Both the position numbers and the translations under genes were made by a program. The notes under the pieces are model-generated. The model saw only the letters and a list, made by a program, of their open reading frames with translations, was not told the DNA's origin and made no database searches. DNA of 64,000 nt from positions 840,510-904,509 of the forward strand of contig NZ_OY762934.1 in assembly GCF_963667045.1 (NCBI RefSeq), written 5' to 3'. Position 1 is the stretch's first letter. Every line of letters begins with the position of its first letter. Origin of the DNA: an uncultured Cohaesibacter sp. (GTDB taxonomy: Bacteria; Pseudomonadota; Alphaproteobacteria; Rhizobiales; Cohaesibacteraceae). Positions 24,882-33,739 of the stretch are shown one piece after another.

Positions 24882-25505
24882 ATGCCCAAGCTTGATGAAG
24901 TTCTGGAAATCATTGATCAGATCAATGCACAAGACCCGCGCATGACCGCGACTGATGGTGCCGCAGCCGTGCCGTCCGATCTGATATATGGCATGCGGAT
25001 GAGTCTTGTCTGCGACCGGTTCGCCCCGATGGCGGATGACTGCATCAAGATTGCTGCGCGCGGACAGTATCTGGAAAGCTGGCTGTTTGATGCTGAACTG
25101 GCGAGCGCCGACACGTCATCAGATCCTGCCCCGACGGAAGAGCAGCAGCGAGCCCACAGTGCGGAAAAACTGACCAAGATCATGGCAGCCAACGGCTATG
25201 ACAATGAGGACCGCAATACGCTGCGCGACCTGCTTCTAGGCTCGAAAGATGCTTCGGACGGGCGTCTGCAGTTGCTTGAAGACCTCAATGGTCTGGTATT
25301 TGTGTTGTTCCACGCCAAGCAGGCCATCGCAAAATATGACAGGGTGGCTCTGCCGCAGCTTCTCGGCAAGGCCCTGTCGCGGATGAGTGACGAAGCCCTC
25401 AGCTTTGCGTCGCGAGAGACCGACGATCCGATCATCACGGGCTCCATCCAGTCCATTCGCAAGACTCTCAGTCCGCAAAAAAAGTCGGTCTATTATCTCG
25501 ATTGA
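24882..25505 (+). CDS. DUF4202-like protein, function unknown
   Basis: The 207-residue protein matches, from memory, the pattern of DUF4202. This includes DEVLEIIDQINAQDPR at the start, then LIYGMRMSLVCDRFAPMADD, IKIAARGQYLESW, a central HSAEKLTKIMAANGYDNEDR, and LLEDLNGLVFVLFHAKQAIA near the C-terminus. The family's usual Arg/Tyr/Trp stretch after the ESW segment (a YP...GYLRWR-like run) is replaced by AELASADTSSDPAPTEEQQ, so this is a divergent member. Function is not established. The ATG at 24882 follows GGGAG by 6 bases. No operon partner: it lies between a kinase on the other strand and menA. Confidence 0.6.
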   Translation: MPKLDEVLEIIDQINAQDPRMTATDGAAAVPSDLIYGMRMSLVCDRFAPMADDCIKIAARGQYLESWLFDAELASADTSSDPAPTEEQQRAHSAEKLTKIMAANGYDNEDRNTLRDLLLGSKDASDGRLQLLEDLNGLVFVLFHAKQAIAKYDRVALPQLLGKALSRMSDEALSFASRETDDPIITGSIQSIRKTLSPQKKSVYYLD

Positions 25506-25820
25506 CGGAGTTCACATCTCATCCAGCCTTTGAAAAGGGACAATGTCCGACATGACCGGTGTCTGCACGATGCTCTTGCACCTCCAGCCGACGAGCAAAG
25601 TTCCTGCCGTCCGGCACGATCTTTCAGCACAAACGGGCACATCGACGCACGGCACGAGTACAGGTTGATGAATTGTCGCCTTTATTCACTTTTTCGACAC
25701 TAACCGCCGTTTCCCCGTCTGTTTTTTTCATTCAGGAATTTTATTTAGACCAAAAGTAGTGTAGCAACACTTCGAGAAAGCTTTGCACTGCCCAAATAGG
25801 GAGCCAAGAGAGGACACCTT
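25506..25820. other. Intergenic region upstream of the menA-like gene
   Basis: 315 bases without a supportable gene. The distal half (25675-25790) is T-rich and then A/T-rich, as expected for a promoter leading into the TTG start at 25821. No clear palindrome or terminator was seen after the DUF4202-like gene. Confidence 0.5.
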
Positions 25821-26768
25821 TTGTCTGAAACTGATGTGAATATGGCCGCACGTCCGCAAAATGACTATAACTGGTCGTCGGTTTGGTTGATGGCAATACG
25901 TCCCAAGACGCTTCTGCTATCGCTTAGCCCTGTTTTGCTTGCTGGACTGATCGTATATGGCGATTACCTTCCTGCGGACTGGATCGTCTTTCCCATCATA
26001 ATCCTGTCCTCCGTCAGCATTCAAATCGCGACCAACCTCTGGAATGACGCGACAGACGCGTCCACCGGGCTGGACAAGGCCAGCGAGCGCCTGGGGCCAC
26101 CACGCGTCACCAGCCTTGGGCTTTTGAAGCCCTGGCAGGTGCGGCTAGCGGCGTTTCTGTTTCTGCTCCTTGCCGCGCTCTGTGGCCTTTATCTTGTTTT
26201 CATTGGGGGCTGGCCAATCCTGCTGATCGGCATCGTCGGCATTCTCTGCGCGTTCGGCTATTCATCGGGCCCCTATCCGATTTCAGGCTCGCCCTTCGGT
26301 GAGGTCTTTGTCATCAGCTTTTTCGGCATCATGGCGGTCATGGGCAGTGCCTATCTTTTGACGGGCGCATGGACCGAGACCAGCTTCTGGGCCGGGTTCT
26401 ATATCGGGTTGCCGGCTGCGGCTGTGCTGGTGGTCAACAATTTCAGGGATCGTATGGGTGATGCAGAGGGCGGACGGCGAACCCTGGTCATCCAGATTGG
26501 CCCCAAGGCAGCCAAACGCCTCTATGCGATGCTGTTGCTACTGTGTTGCGCTGGGCTGGTCCATGTCAACAGCCTCATCCATCCCGGTACCCTGAGCCTC
26601 GTCAGCCTTGTCGTGGCTGGCCTTCTGATGATCTATTCCCTCGCCGTGCCAATCCGGAAATTCTTCCTGGCAGACACGGCACCGTTGCAAAACAAGTGCC
26701 TGCTTGGCACTTCGGTTTTTCAGCTGCAATGGCTCGTCGCCTTCATCCTCATCATGCTTGCCAGCTGA
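25821..26768 (+). CDS. menA: UbiA-superfamily prenyltransferase, MenA type (1,4-dihydroxy-2-naphthoate prenyltransferase)
   Basis: The 315-residue integral-membrane prenyltransferase has about eight helices. It resembles MenA more than UbiA. The first Asp-rich motif is in SIQIATNLWNDATDASTGLD with the following RLGPPRVTSLGL, the MenA-type arrangement. GYSSGPYPISGSPFGEVFVI and the second motif NNFRDRMGDAEGGRRTLVIQ also match MenA. MenA attaches a polyprenyl chain to dihydroxynaphthoate in menaquinone synthesis. Most Rhizobiales use ubiquinone, so either this organism makes menaquinone or the enzyme serves another acceptor. No other men gene is in the window. The TTG at 25821 has AGAGG 7 bases upstream; an ATG at 25842 is an alternative. 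Confidence 0.8.
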   Translation: MSETDVNMAARPQNDYNWSSVWLMAIRPKTLLLSLSPVLLAGLIVYGDYLPADWIVFPIIILSSVSIQIATNLWNDATDASTGLDKASERLGPPRVTSLGLLKPWQVRLAAFLFLLLAALCGLYLVFIGGWPILLIGIVGILCAFGYSSGPYPISGSPFGEVFVISFFGIMAVMGSAYLLTGAWTETSFWAGFYIGLPAAAVLVVNNFRDRMGDAEGGRRTLVIQIGPKAAKRLYAMLLLLCCAGLVHVNSLIHPGTLSLVSLVVAGLLMIYSLAVPIRKFFLADTAPLQNKCLLGTSVFQLQWLVAFILIMLAS

Positions 26769-26816
26769 CCGGATCGGAAGGCACGCGCCCACTTTGCCAA
26801 ATCGACGCTTACAGCA

Positions 26817-27278
26817 TCATTCAGGCGCCATGCTGGCTCCGACACCGGCAACCGGCACCTCGATCGTGACACTCCCAGCCTTCTCGAAGGTCAATGCAAG
26901 CGGAAAACTCTCGCCCTCCTTGAGCGGTGCCTTGAGCTTCATCAGCATCACATGATAGCTGCTCGGCTTGAGCGCCACCACGGCATGGGCCGGAATATCG
27001 ATGCCGTCTACGGGGCGCATCCGCATTATGTCGCCGTCCTTGATGTGGGTATGCAGTTCGGTTACCGCTCCCACATCCGCATGTGCCGATAGCAGGCGGT
27101 CTGCCTCGCCATCATTGGTGATCTGCATGAAGCTGCCACCGGCTCGCGCCATACCTGCGGTCGCGCGGGCAAACGGAGCGGAAACCGTTATGTCTCCGAC
27201 TTTCCACTCGGACGCTGCGGCTGAAAGGCACGACATCCCCAAGACAATTGAACTGATAATCAATCTTTTCATACCCAC
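26817..27278 (-). CDS. Periplasmic copper chaperone PCu(A)C family
   Basis: A 153-residue secreted protein with signal peptide MKRLIISSIVLGMSCLSAAA, cleaved before SEWKVGD. The mature part has the PCu(A)C Cu(I)-binding ligands: His in ELHTHIKDGDIMRMRPV, the Met pair MRM, and the distant His/Met in YHVMLMKL. This chaperone delivers copper to the CuA or CuB site of cytochrome c oxidase. A start at 27272 (second Met) gives a more typical signal peptide. It is convergent with menA (48 bases between stop codons). No Sco gene is adjacent. Confidence 0.9.
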   Translation of the reverse strand: MGMKRLIISSIVLGMSCLSAAASEWKVGDITVSAPFARATAGMARAGGSFMQITNDGEADRLLSAHADVGAVTELHTHIKDGDIMRMRPVDGIDIPAHAVVALKPSSYHVMLMKLKAPLKEGESFPLALTFEKAGSVTIEVPVAGVGASMAPE

Positions 27279-27577
27279 TCTCTTCCTATCCCCTTTGTTC
27301 TATTCCTGATTGGCCTTACGTTTCTCATGCCAGCAAAATGGAGGCTTTCATGCTCAATGCCGACCTGAAAAAGCAAACCTTTGTCACGGCTGACCACTTT
27401 ATTAATGCCGCTTTGTTCATTAAACTATGATAATACGCACGATGACTTAGGTCATTGTATTTAAGCCCAAAGACGTATCCAATAAGCCTGCCATGACTCT
27501 CCCGGCTTTTGTCTGGCGAGTATGATCGTTCCCGACACGAGACTGCAACTCTCGCGAAATCACAAAAAGGTCAACTC

Positions 27578-28471
27578 GTGAATACACCTCTTATTCCCAT
27601 CGGCCTCGCCCTCATCATGATGACGGTCGGACTATCGGTCCGGTTGTCCGACTTCAAAGCCCTGCCCCATCAGCTCAATGCTGTTGCAGCTGGCCTTCTT
27701 GCTCAGCTGGTTTTCCTGCCGGTCATCGCCCTTGTCGTGGCGCTGGTTACCGGCCTTGATACGGTCTATGCCATCGGCCTGATCATTCTGGCGTCTGCGC
27801 CGGGCGGCATTTCTTCCAATCTGCTGACGGTTCTGGCCCGCGGCAAGACGGCGCTTTCCATTTCGCTGACCATCCTGACCAACCTCGTCGCCTTCATTAC
27901 CATTCCCACGGTCCTCTCCATCGCCTTCCTCATTTTCCGTGGATCAGGCCTTGAAGGACCGAGCACCGAAGCGCTGCATTCCCTGCCATTTGGCGAAACC
28001 GCCATCAAGGTTCTGGCGATTTCCGCGCTGCCACTGGCCATCGGCATGCTGATCTGCCGGTTCCTGCCCAATTTTGCGAACCGCATCGAAAAGCCGGCCA
28101 AATTCATCGCGTCAGCCATCTTTGCCGCCATTGTGGTCAACTCCTTCTACAGCGAATGGAGCAGCATCATGTCGCATTGGGCCTCCGTCGGACCTGCTGT
28201 CATCCTGCTGAACGTCCTCGCCATCGGCTCGGCCATGCTGTTCAGCCGCCTGTTCCGTCTCAGCGCCAAGCAGGCCGTCACCATTGCCATCGAATGCGGT
28301 TTGCAGAATGTGGCACTGGCGTTGGTGATTGCCCAGTTTCTGGGGAATGGCCGCTTCATGGTGCCATCCTCCATCTATGCGCTGGTGATGAACGTCTCTG
28401 TTCTGATCCTCATCGCAGTTGGCAACAAGCTGTCGGAAGAAAAGAGCGAAGTGCGTCTGAAACAGAAATAG
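27578..28471 (+). CDS. Bile acid:sodium symporter (BASS) family transporter
   Basis: A 297-residue membrane protein with about nine or ten helices, of the BASS superfamily, whose members move organic acids with Na+. The typical crossover-region motif is visible in IGLIILASAPGGISSNLLTV with LARGKTALSISLTILTNLVA, and a second in ECGLQNVALALVIAQFLGNG. The GTG at 27578 has AAGG 8 bases upstream; a TTG at 27509 would add 23 hydrophilic residues and seems less likely. The substrate cannot be read from sequence. It is a single-gene unit closed by the terminator at 28531-28580. Confidence 0.88.
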   Translation: MNTPLIPIGLALIMMTVGLSVRLSDFKALPHQLNAVAAGLLAQLVFLPVIALVVALVTGLDTVYAIGLIILASAPGGISSNLLTVLARGKTALSISLTILTNLVAFITIPTVLSIAFLIFRGSGLEGPSTEALHSLPFGETAIKVLAISALPLAIGMLICRFLPNFANRIEKPAKFIASAIFAAIVVNSFYSEWSSIMSHWASVGPAVILLNVLAIGSAMLFSRLFRLSAKQAVTIAIECGLQNVALALVIAQFLGNGRFMVPSSIYALVMNVSVLILIAVGNKLSEEKSEVRLKQK

Positions 28472-28530
28472 CACGCTCAGTGCGCAGGCGGACATGATGG
28501 CTCTCGCTGCGCAAACCGGCACCACCAATC

Positions 28531-28580
28531 AGGCGAGACGGCTTTTCGTTTAACCACGTGATCGGCTGTCTCGCCTTTTT
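28531..28580 (+). terminator. Rho-independent terminator of the BASS transporter gene
   Basis: The arms AGGCGAGACGGCT and GGCTGTCTCGCCT (28531-28543, 28564-28576) pair over 13 positions, two of them G.U. The loop is 20 bases, and TTTTT follows (28576-28580). It lies 60 bases after the stop codon. Confidence 0.85.
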
Positions 28581-28602
28581 GTTAGTTCGTTCCCTGACCC
28601 AG

Positions 28603-29211
28603 TCAGAAGGTCGGCGGAGAACAGGCACTGATGCAAATGCAGGTTTCGGCCCCGGTGTTGCGAAAACGGTGTGGCTGGGTGCTCTCGAAATACCAGGCAT
28701 CGCCGGGCCGCAGGATCTGACGTTCGTCCCCCACGGTTACCTCAAGGCTGCCAGAAATGACGATGCCGCATTCCTCGCCCCTGTGACTGAGCGCAACGCG
28801 CCCGGTATCAGCGCCGGGCATCAGTTTCTCATGCAGCATCTGGATGGCCTTGTCGGGCCTGTCTGCCCCAACAAGGCGGAAGGACAGCTTGCCCTTGCCT
28901 ATCTCCTTGAGATCTGTTGCCCGATAGAAATAACGCCCCTCGGCAGCCAGCTCGAAGGAGAAGAAGCGCGCCAGATCCATGTCCAGACCATCCAAGATGC
29001 GCTTCAAAGCTCCGACAGACGGATTGGACTGGCCGCTCTCGATCTGTGATATGGTGGCGTTGGCAACGCCGGTCTTTTTGGCCAGTGCCCTTTGGGACAG
29101 GCCAACGCCCATGCGCACCTGACGCAATCGCTCGCCGATATCCGCCCCGATATCGCGATCAACCTCAGCCGCATGCAGCAAATCCGTGTGCGGCAATATC
29201 GTGTCTGCCAT
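28603..29211 (-). CDS. XRE-cupin transcriptional regulator (PuuR-like)
   Basis: A 202-residue regulator. The N-terminal helix-turn-helix is at about residues 22-75 (RLRQVRMGVGLSQRALAKKT, ATISQIESGQSNPSVGALKR). The C-terminal cupin is at about 125-195 (HRGEECGIVISGSLEVTVGD, RPGDAWYFESTQPHRFRNTG). Proteins of this architecture (PuuR, for example) usually control amine or amino-acid catabolism by sensing a small molecule in the cupin. The ATG at 29211 is preferred (12 bases from GAGGAGG); starts at 29232 and 29247 are possible. It is divergent from the omega-aminotransferase (174 bases between starts), which it most likely regulates. Confidence 0.9.
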   Translation of the reverse strand: MADTILPHTDLLHAAEVDRDIGADIGERLRQVRMGVGLSQRALAKKTGVANATISQIESGQSNPSVGALKRILDGLDMDLARFFSFELAAEGRYFYRATDLKEIGKGKLSFRLVGADRPDKAIQMLHEKLMPGADTGRVALSHRGEECGIVISGSLEVTVGDERQILRPGDAWYFESTQPHRFRNTGAETCICISACSPPTF

Positions 29212-29385
29212 GCTATCCGAAGGCCTCCTCATTCGCAAACTGTTCACCCGTTCAATATATCAAACACTTTACTATCGGCCTACGTATTTTCAATAGGTTA
29301 CAAGGACGAAAATAAAGGCTTGTTCATTTTGGGCAAGCACCGCACACTCGCGCGATAAAAATAATCGCTTTCCCAAGAGGTCTTT

Positions 29386-30714
29386 ATGAACAACCAAAGC
29401 AAAATGCCTAACGATCTGTCCAGTTTCTGGATGCCATTCACCCACAACCGTGGCTTCAAGCAGGATCCGCGCATGGTGGTCTCTGCGGACGGCATGTTCT
29501 ACAAGAGTGCCGATGGACGCGATATTCTGGATGGGACCGCAGGTCTGTGGTGCGTGAACGCTGGCCACAACGCACCGCGCGTTGTTGAAGCCGTGCAGAA
29601 GCAGGTCGCCGAGATGGACTATGCGCCGAACTTCCAGTTCGGGCACCCCAAGGCATTCGAATTTGCTTCGCGCGTCGCCGAAATCTTCCCTGAGGGCATG
29701 GATCATGTCTTCTTCACCAACTCCGGCTCCGAATCGGTCGACACGGCCCTGAAGATCGCCCTGCACTATCATCGTGCCCGTGGTGATGCCGCCCGTACCC
29801 GCCTCATCGGACGCGAGCGTGGCTATCACGGCACCGGCTTTGGCGGCATTTCCGTTGGCGGCATTTCCAAGAACCGTATGCATTTCGGCTCGCTGCTGAC
29901 CGGCGTTGACCATCTGCCGCACACCCATGACATCGCCCAAAACGCTTTCTCTCGCGGCTGCCCGGAACATGGCGGCATCGAGAAGGCCAATGCCCTGCTT
30001 GACATCATCGCCCTGCATGATCCGTCCACCATCGCGGCAGTGATCGTGGAACCGATGGCAGGCTCCACCGGCGTTCTGATGCCGCCGAAGGGCTATCTGC
30101 AGCGTCTACGCGAGATCTGCACCCAATATGGCATCCTGTTGATCTTTGACGAGGTCATCACCGGCTACGGTCGCCTCGGCACGGCCAGCGCCTCGGAATA
30201 TTTCGGTGTCACGCCGGACATCATTACAACCGCCAAGGGCCTGACCAACGCAACCGTTCCTGCCGGTGCCGTCATCGTCTCCAACGCCATCTACCAGTCC
30301 GCCATGGATCATGCCGATGCAGCCATCGAGCTGTTCCACGGCTACACCTACTCCGGCCACCCGCTGGCAGCGGCTGCCGGTCTTGCAACGCTGGACACCT
30401 ATGCGGAAGACGGTCTGTTCGAGAATGCGGCTACAATGTCCTCCTACTGGGAAGACGCCATCCACAATCTCAAGGGTGCACGCAATGTCATCGACATTCG
30501 CAACCTTGGCCTTGTTGGTGGCATCGAGCTTGCCCCGCGTGAAGGCGCTCCGGGCGTACGCGGCATGGAAGCCATGATCAAGGCATGGGAAAAGGGCGCG
30601 ATGATCCGCGTCACCGGCGATATCATCGCCCTGTCGCCACCGCTGATCATCGAAAAAACCCATATCGACCAGCTGTTCGACGTGGTTGCAGAAGTGTTAG
30701 CGGAAATCGACTGA
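29386..30714 (+). CDS. Class III omega-aminotransferase (beta-alanine--pyruvate transaminase-like)
   Basis: A 442-residue PLP enzyme that moves an amino group from an omega-amino acid or amine to pyruvate. Visible features: WMPFTHNRGFKQDPRMVVSA, DGTAGLWCVNAGHNAPRVVE, the PLP phosphate-binding FFTNSGSESVDTALKIA, then LLIFDEVITGYGRLGTASAS (the Asp contacting the pyridine nitrogen) and the lysine loop TTAKGLTNATVPAGAVIVS, where Lys forms the Schiff base. The overall pattern is closest to beta-alanine:pyruvate transaminases. AGAGG lies 5 bases before the ATG. Divergent XRE-cupin regulator upstream; strong terminator downstream. Substrate preference beyond omega-amines is uncertain. Confidence 0.9.
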   Translation: MNNQSKMPNDLSSFWMPFTHNRGFKQDPRMVVSADGMFYKSADGRDILDGTAGLWCVNAGHNAPRVVEAVQKQVAEMDYAPNFQFGHPKAFEFASRVAEIFPEGMDHVFFTNSGSESVDTALKIALHYHRARGDAARTRLIGRERGYHGTGFGGISVGGISKNRMHFGSLLTGVDHLPHTHDIAQNAFSRGCPEHGGIEKANALLDIIALHDPSTIAAVIVEPMAGSTGVLMPPKGYLQRLREICTQYGILLIFDEVITGYGRLGTASASEYFGVTPDIITTAKGLTNATVPAGAVIVSNAIYQSAMDHADAAIELFHGYTYSGHPLAAAAGLATLDTYAEDGLFENAATMSSYWEDAIHNLKGARNVIDIRNLGLVGGIELAPREGAPGVRGMEAMIKAWEKGAMIRVTGDIIALSPPLIIEKTHIDQLFDVVAEVLAEID

Positions 30715-30748
30715 CGCCCGGCTGTTGCATACGAATACGCAGAGTGGA

Positions 30749-30776
30749 AAAGGCCAGCCCACGCGCTGGCCTTTTT
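30749..30776 (+). terminator. Rho-independent terminator of the aminotransferase gene
   Basis: The perfect 10-bp stem AAAGGCCAGC/GCTGGCCTTT (30749-30758, 30765-30774) has a 6-base loop and runs into TTTTT. It lies 35 bases after the stop codon. Confidence 0.93.
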
Positions 30777-30804
30777 GCGTATTCATGCCAATCCGTAGAT
30801 CGCA

Positions 30805-30842
30805 AAACAAAAGGGCCTGACTGTACCGACAGCCAGACCCTT
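30805..30842 (-). terminator. Rho-independent terminator of the aglEFGAK operon
   Basis: On the minus strand the stem AAGGGTCTGGCTGT/ACAGTCAGGCCCTT (14 positions, two G.U) has loop CGGT and is followed by TTGTTTTGCG. It lies 28 bases past the aglK stop, facing the aminotransferase terminator. Confidence 0.92.
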
Positions 30843-30870
30843 GACCTTTCAAGACGGCTCAAAAGCCAAC

Positions 30871-31983
30871 CTATTCCTCACCGATCCAGCGGAAGGAAAT
30901 GTCATCCTCGGTAAACAAATGGCGTTTGTCGTCATCTGCCGTGAGGGTCACCATCTCGCCGCGAACGAAGTCGTGTGTGCCCGGGATCTTGGCGATCAGG
31001 GGCTCCTCGCCGGAATGTGGCGGTTCGAGATACAGCAGGGTGACTTCACCGAGCTTCTCGACAATGCGAACTTCACATTCGTAAAGTGGCTCGTCACCCT
31101 CATCGCAAAGGCGCAGATCTTCCGGGCGAACACCGAACTTGGCCACCTTGCCCTTCTGATCCGGCGTGCTCGGCACGTTCACGGTGAAGCTATGTCCGCC
31201 CTCTTCGAAGGCCACGCGAGTATGCTCGCCCGTTTCCATTACCTTGCACTCGTAGACGTTCATGGCCGGAGACCCGATGAAGCGCGCAACAAACACGTTT
31301 TTCGGGTTCTGGTAGAGCTCCATCGGCGAGCCGCACTGCTCGATGATACCGCGCGTCGAAAGAACGACGATGCGGTCAGCCAGCGTCATGGCCTCCACCT
31401 GATCGTGGGTCACGTAGATCATGGTGGTGTCGGGCATGCTCTCGTTGAGCTGGGCAATCTCGATGCGGGTTGCCACGCGCAGGGCAGCGTCAAGGTTCGA
31501 TAGCGGTTCGTCGAACAGGAACACTTTGGGATTGCGCACAATGGCGCGGCCAATGGCAACACGCTGACGCTGACCACCGGAAAGCGCCTTGGGCAGGCGT
31601 TCCAGATAAGGCGTCAGCTGCAGAATGTCGGCGGCCTTTGAGACGCGCTCATGGATCTCCTGTTTAGAAGCCTTGGCAATCTTCATGCCGAAGGCCATGT
31701 TGTCATAGACCGTCATATGCGGATAGAGCGCATAGGTCTGGAACACCATGGCGATGCCGCGTTTGGACGGCGGCACTTCGTTCATGCGCTGACCATCGAT
31801 CTGCAGGTCACCGCCGGAGATGCTCTCCAGACCGGCAATCATGCGCAGAAGGGTGGACTTGCCACAGCCCGAGGGGCCAACGAACACGATGAATTCACCC
31901 TGTTCGATTTCGAGGTTGATGTTCTTGAGGACCTTGGTAGCGCCATAGGCCTTTTCAATATTGGTGAGCTTCAGGCTTGCCAT
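30871..31983 (-). CDS. aglK: Alpha-glucoside ABC transporter ATP-binding protein AglK (MalK/UgpC type)
   Basis: A 370-residue ATPase of the CUT1 sugar-transporter class. The nucleotide-binding domain (1-235) has Walker [14 protein letters not shown], signature LSGGQRQRVAIGRAI and Walker B VFLFDEPLSNLDAALRVATR. TMIYVTHDQVEAMTLADRIV is the switch region. A C-terminal TOBE/OB-fold regulatory domain (about 240-370) begins at RFIGSPAMNVYECKV. GGGAGG precedes the ATG. It is the last gene of aglE-F-G-A-K and is followed by a strong terminator. Such ATPases can serve several sugar importers. Confidence 0.93.
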   Translation of the reverse strand: MASLKLTNIEKAYGATKVLKNINLEIEQGEFIVFVGPSGCGKSTLLRMIAGLESISGGDLQIDGQRMNEVPPSKRGIAMVFQTYALYPHMTVYDNMAFGMKIAKASKQEIHERVSKAADILQLTPYLERLPKALSGGQRQRVAIGRAIVRNPKVFLFDEPLSNLDAALRVATRIEIAQLNESMPDTTMIYVTHDQVEAMTLADRIVVLSTRGIIEQCGSPMELYQNPKNVFVARFIGSPAMNVYECKVMETGEHTRVAFEEGGHSFTVNVPSTPDQKGKVAKFGVRPEDLRLCDEGDEPLYECEVRIVEKLGEVTLLYLEPPHSGEEPLIAKIPGTHDFVRGEMVTLTADDDKRHLFTEDDISFRWIGEE

Positions 31984-32032
31984 CCTGTCCTCCCGGGAAA
32001 TTTGTTGCTTACTTTGGTGTACACGCTTGTCA

Positions 32033-33676
32033 TCACTTCATGATCCCGAAATATGCGCCATAAGCGGGCAGATGAAGGATGTTGTCTTTCAGGGTGCTGT
32101 CGAAGCCGGCATCGTATAGCTGTTCCACATTCTCGAATTCGAATGGGATTTCCCTGTCTTCTCCAACCAGGTTGAAAACGCACAACACGCGTTCATCTTC
32201 CGTCTCACGGATGAACACAAGAACATTGCCCGGCTCATCATTGGTCACGAAATGGATGGCACCCTTGGCCAGCGCCGGATGGCGCTTTCTGAACGCAAGC
32301 ATGGCACGATAATGGTTGAGCAGCGACGTTCCGTTCTGCTCTTCAATATCGACCGTTGTCATGGCGTGGTCTTCCGGTATCGGCAGCCATGGCTTTGATA
32401 CGGAAAATCCGGAGTTAGCATGTTCATGCTCCCAGACCATCGGCGTTCGGCAACCGTCACGCCCCTTGTAGTCCGGCCAGAATTCCTTGCCATAGGGGTC
32501 CTGCAGCTCTTCGTAAGGGACATCCGCTTCCTGAAGACCCAGTTCTTCGCCCTGATAGAGGCAAACGGAGCCGCGCAGCGACAGCAGCAGCGCGATGCGC
32601 TGGCGGTTCACCGTATCCTGCAGATCTGGTTTGACCGGCCAGCGGGTGCAGTAGCGAACCACGTCATGATTTGAAAAGGCCCAGCAAGCCCATGCATCCG
32701 GGGCTTCGCTCTGCAAATCCGTGAAGGCCTTATAGACCCTCTGGGGTGACGGCTCAATGGGACCGAGGAAGTCGAAGGCATAGCACATGTGCATCTTGTC
32801 CCCACCGGAGGTATAGTCGGCAAGGATCTTGAGCCCCTTTTCGTCGTCCCCCACTTCGCCCACAGCCGCAGCGGCAGGATACTCATCCAGCAAGGCTCGG
32901 AAGCGCTTGAGAAACTCCAGGTTCTCCGGCTGGCTCTTGTCATAGAGGTGTGACTGGTAGGTGTAGGGGTTGACGCTGGGCGCCGTGTTATAGCTCTGCA
33001 TTTCCGGCGGCAGGGCCGGATTGTCCCTGAGGCTTTGGCTATGGAAATAGAAGTTGATGGTATCCAGCCGGAAGCCGTCAACCCCACGGTCGAGCCAGAA
33101 GCGGGTCACATCAAGCAATGCGTCTTGCACATCCGGATTGTGGAAATTGAGGTCCGGTTGTGATTTCAGGAAGTTATGCAGGTAATACTGTTTGCGCCGA
33201 CTGTCCCATTGCCAGGACGACCCACCGAAAATGGAAAGCCAGTTGTTCGGCACAGTCCCATCGGGCTTGGCGTCTGCCCATACATACCAGTCAGACTTGT
33301 GGTTGCTCTGATCCTTGCGGCTTTCGACAAACCATGGGTGCTGATCCGATGTATGCGATAGCACCAGATCGATCATGACCTTAAGGCCGAGATAGTGAGC
33401 TGCTGAAATCAGATTGTCGAAGTCAGCCAGCGTACCGAACATCTGGTCAACATCGCAATAGTCGGAGACATCGTACCCGAAGTCCTGCATGGGCGATTTG
33501 AAGAATGGAGAGATCCAGATTGCATCCACGCCAAGCGAGGCGATGTATGGCAGGCGGCTGGTGATCCCGTTGAGATCGCCCACACCATCGCCATTGGTAT
33601 CCTGATAGGACCGGGGATAGATCTGATAGATCACGCCACCACGCCACCAGTCCTTGTCAATTTCTTTGCCTATCAT
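32033..33676 (-). CDS. aglA: Alpha-glucosidase AglA (GH13)
   Basis: A 547-residue cytoplasmic GH13 enzyme that hydrolyses imported alpha-glucosides such as sucrose, maltose or trehalulose-type sugars. The start is WWRGGVIYQIYPRSYQDTNG. Catalytic residues fit the family: nucleophile Asp205 (GFRLDTINF), acid/base Glu274 (AVGEVGDDEK) and stabiliser Asp338 (FSNHDVVRY). GVDAIWISPFFKSPMQDFGY and MIDLVLSHTSDQHPWF are standard substrate-pocket motifs. No signal peptide is present. It sits between aglG and aglK, which is the rhizobial order E-F-G-A-K. Exact sugar preference cannot be read here. Confidence 0.93.
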   Translation of the reverse strand: MIGKEIDKDWWRGGVIYQIYPRSYQDTNGDGVGDLNGITSRLPYIASLGVDAIWISPFFKSPMQDFGYDVSDYCDVDQMFGTLADFDNLISAAHYLGLKVMIDLVLSHTSDQHPWFVESRKDQSNHKSDWYVWADAKPDGTVPNNWLSIFGGSSWQWDSRRKQYYLHNFLKSQPDLNFHNPDVQDALLDVTRFWLDRGVDGFRLDTINFYFHSQSLRDNPALPPEMQSYNTAPSVNPYTYQSHLYDKSQPENLEFLKRFRALLDEYPAAAAVGEVGDDEKGLKILADYTSGGDKMHMCYAFDFLGPIEPSPQRVYKAFTDLQSEAPDAWACWAFSNHDVVRYCTRWPVKPDLQDTVNRQRIALLLSLRGSVCLYQGEELGLQEADVPYEELQDPYGKEFWPDYKGRDGCRTPMVWEHEHANSGFSVSKPWLPIPEDHAMTTVDIEEQNGTSLLNHYRAMLAFRKRHPALAKGAIHFVTNDEPGNVLVFIRETEDERVLCVFNLVGEDREIPFEFENVEQLYDAGFDSTLKDNILHLPAYGAYFGIMK

Positions 33677-33739
33677 TTTAATTCCAGTTCAATTGCTTTG
33701 TGTGTCACTGTCTGGTTGAGCTCGTTTCGTTGAACGGGC

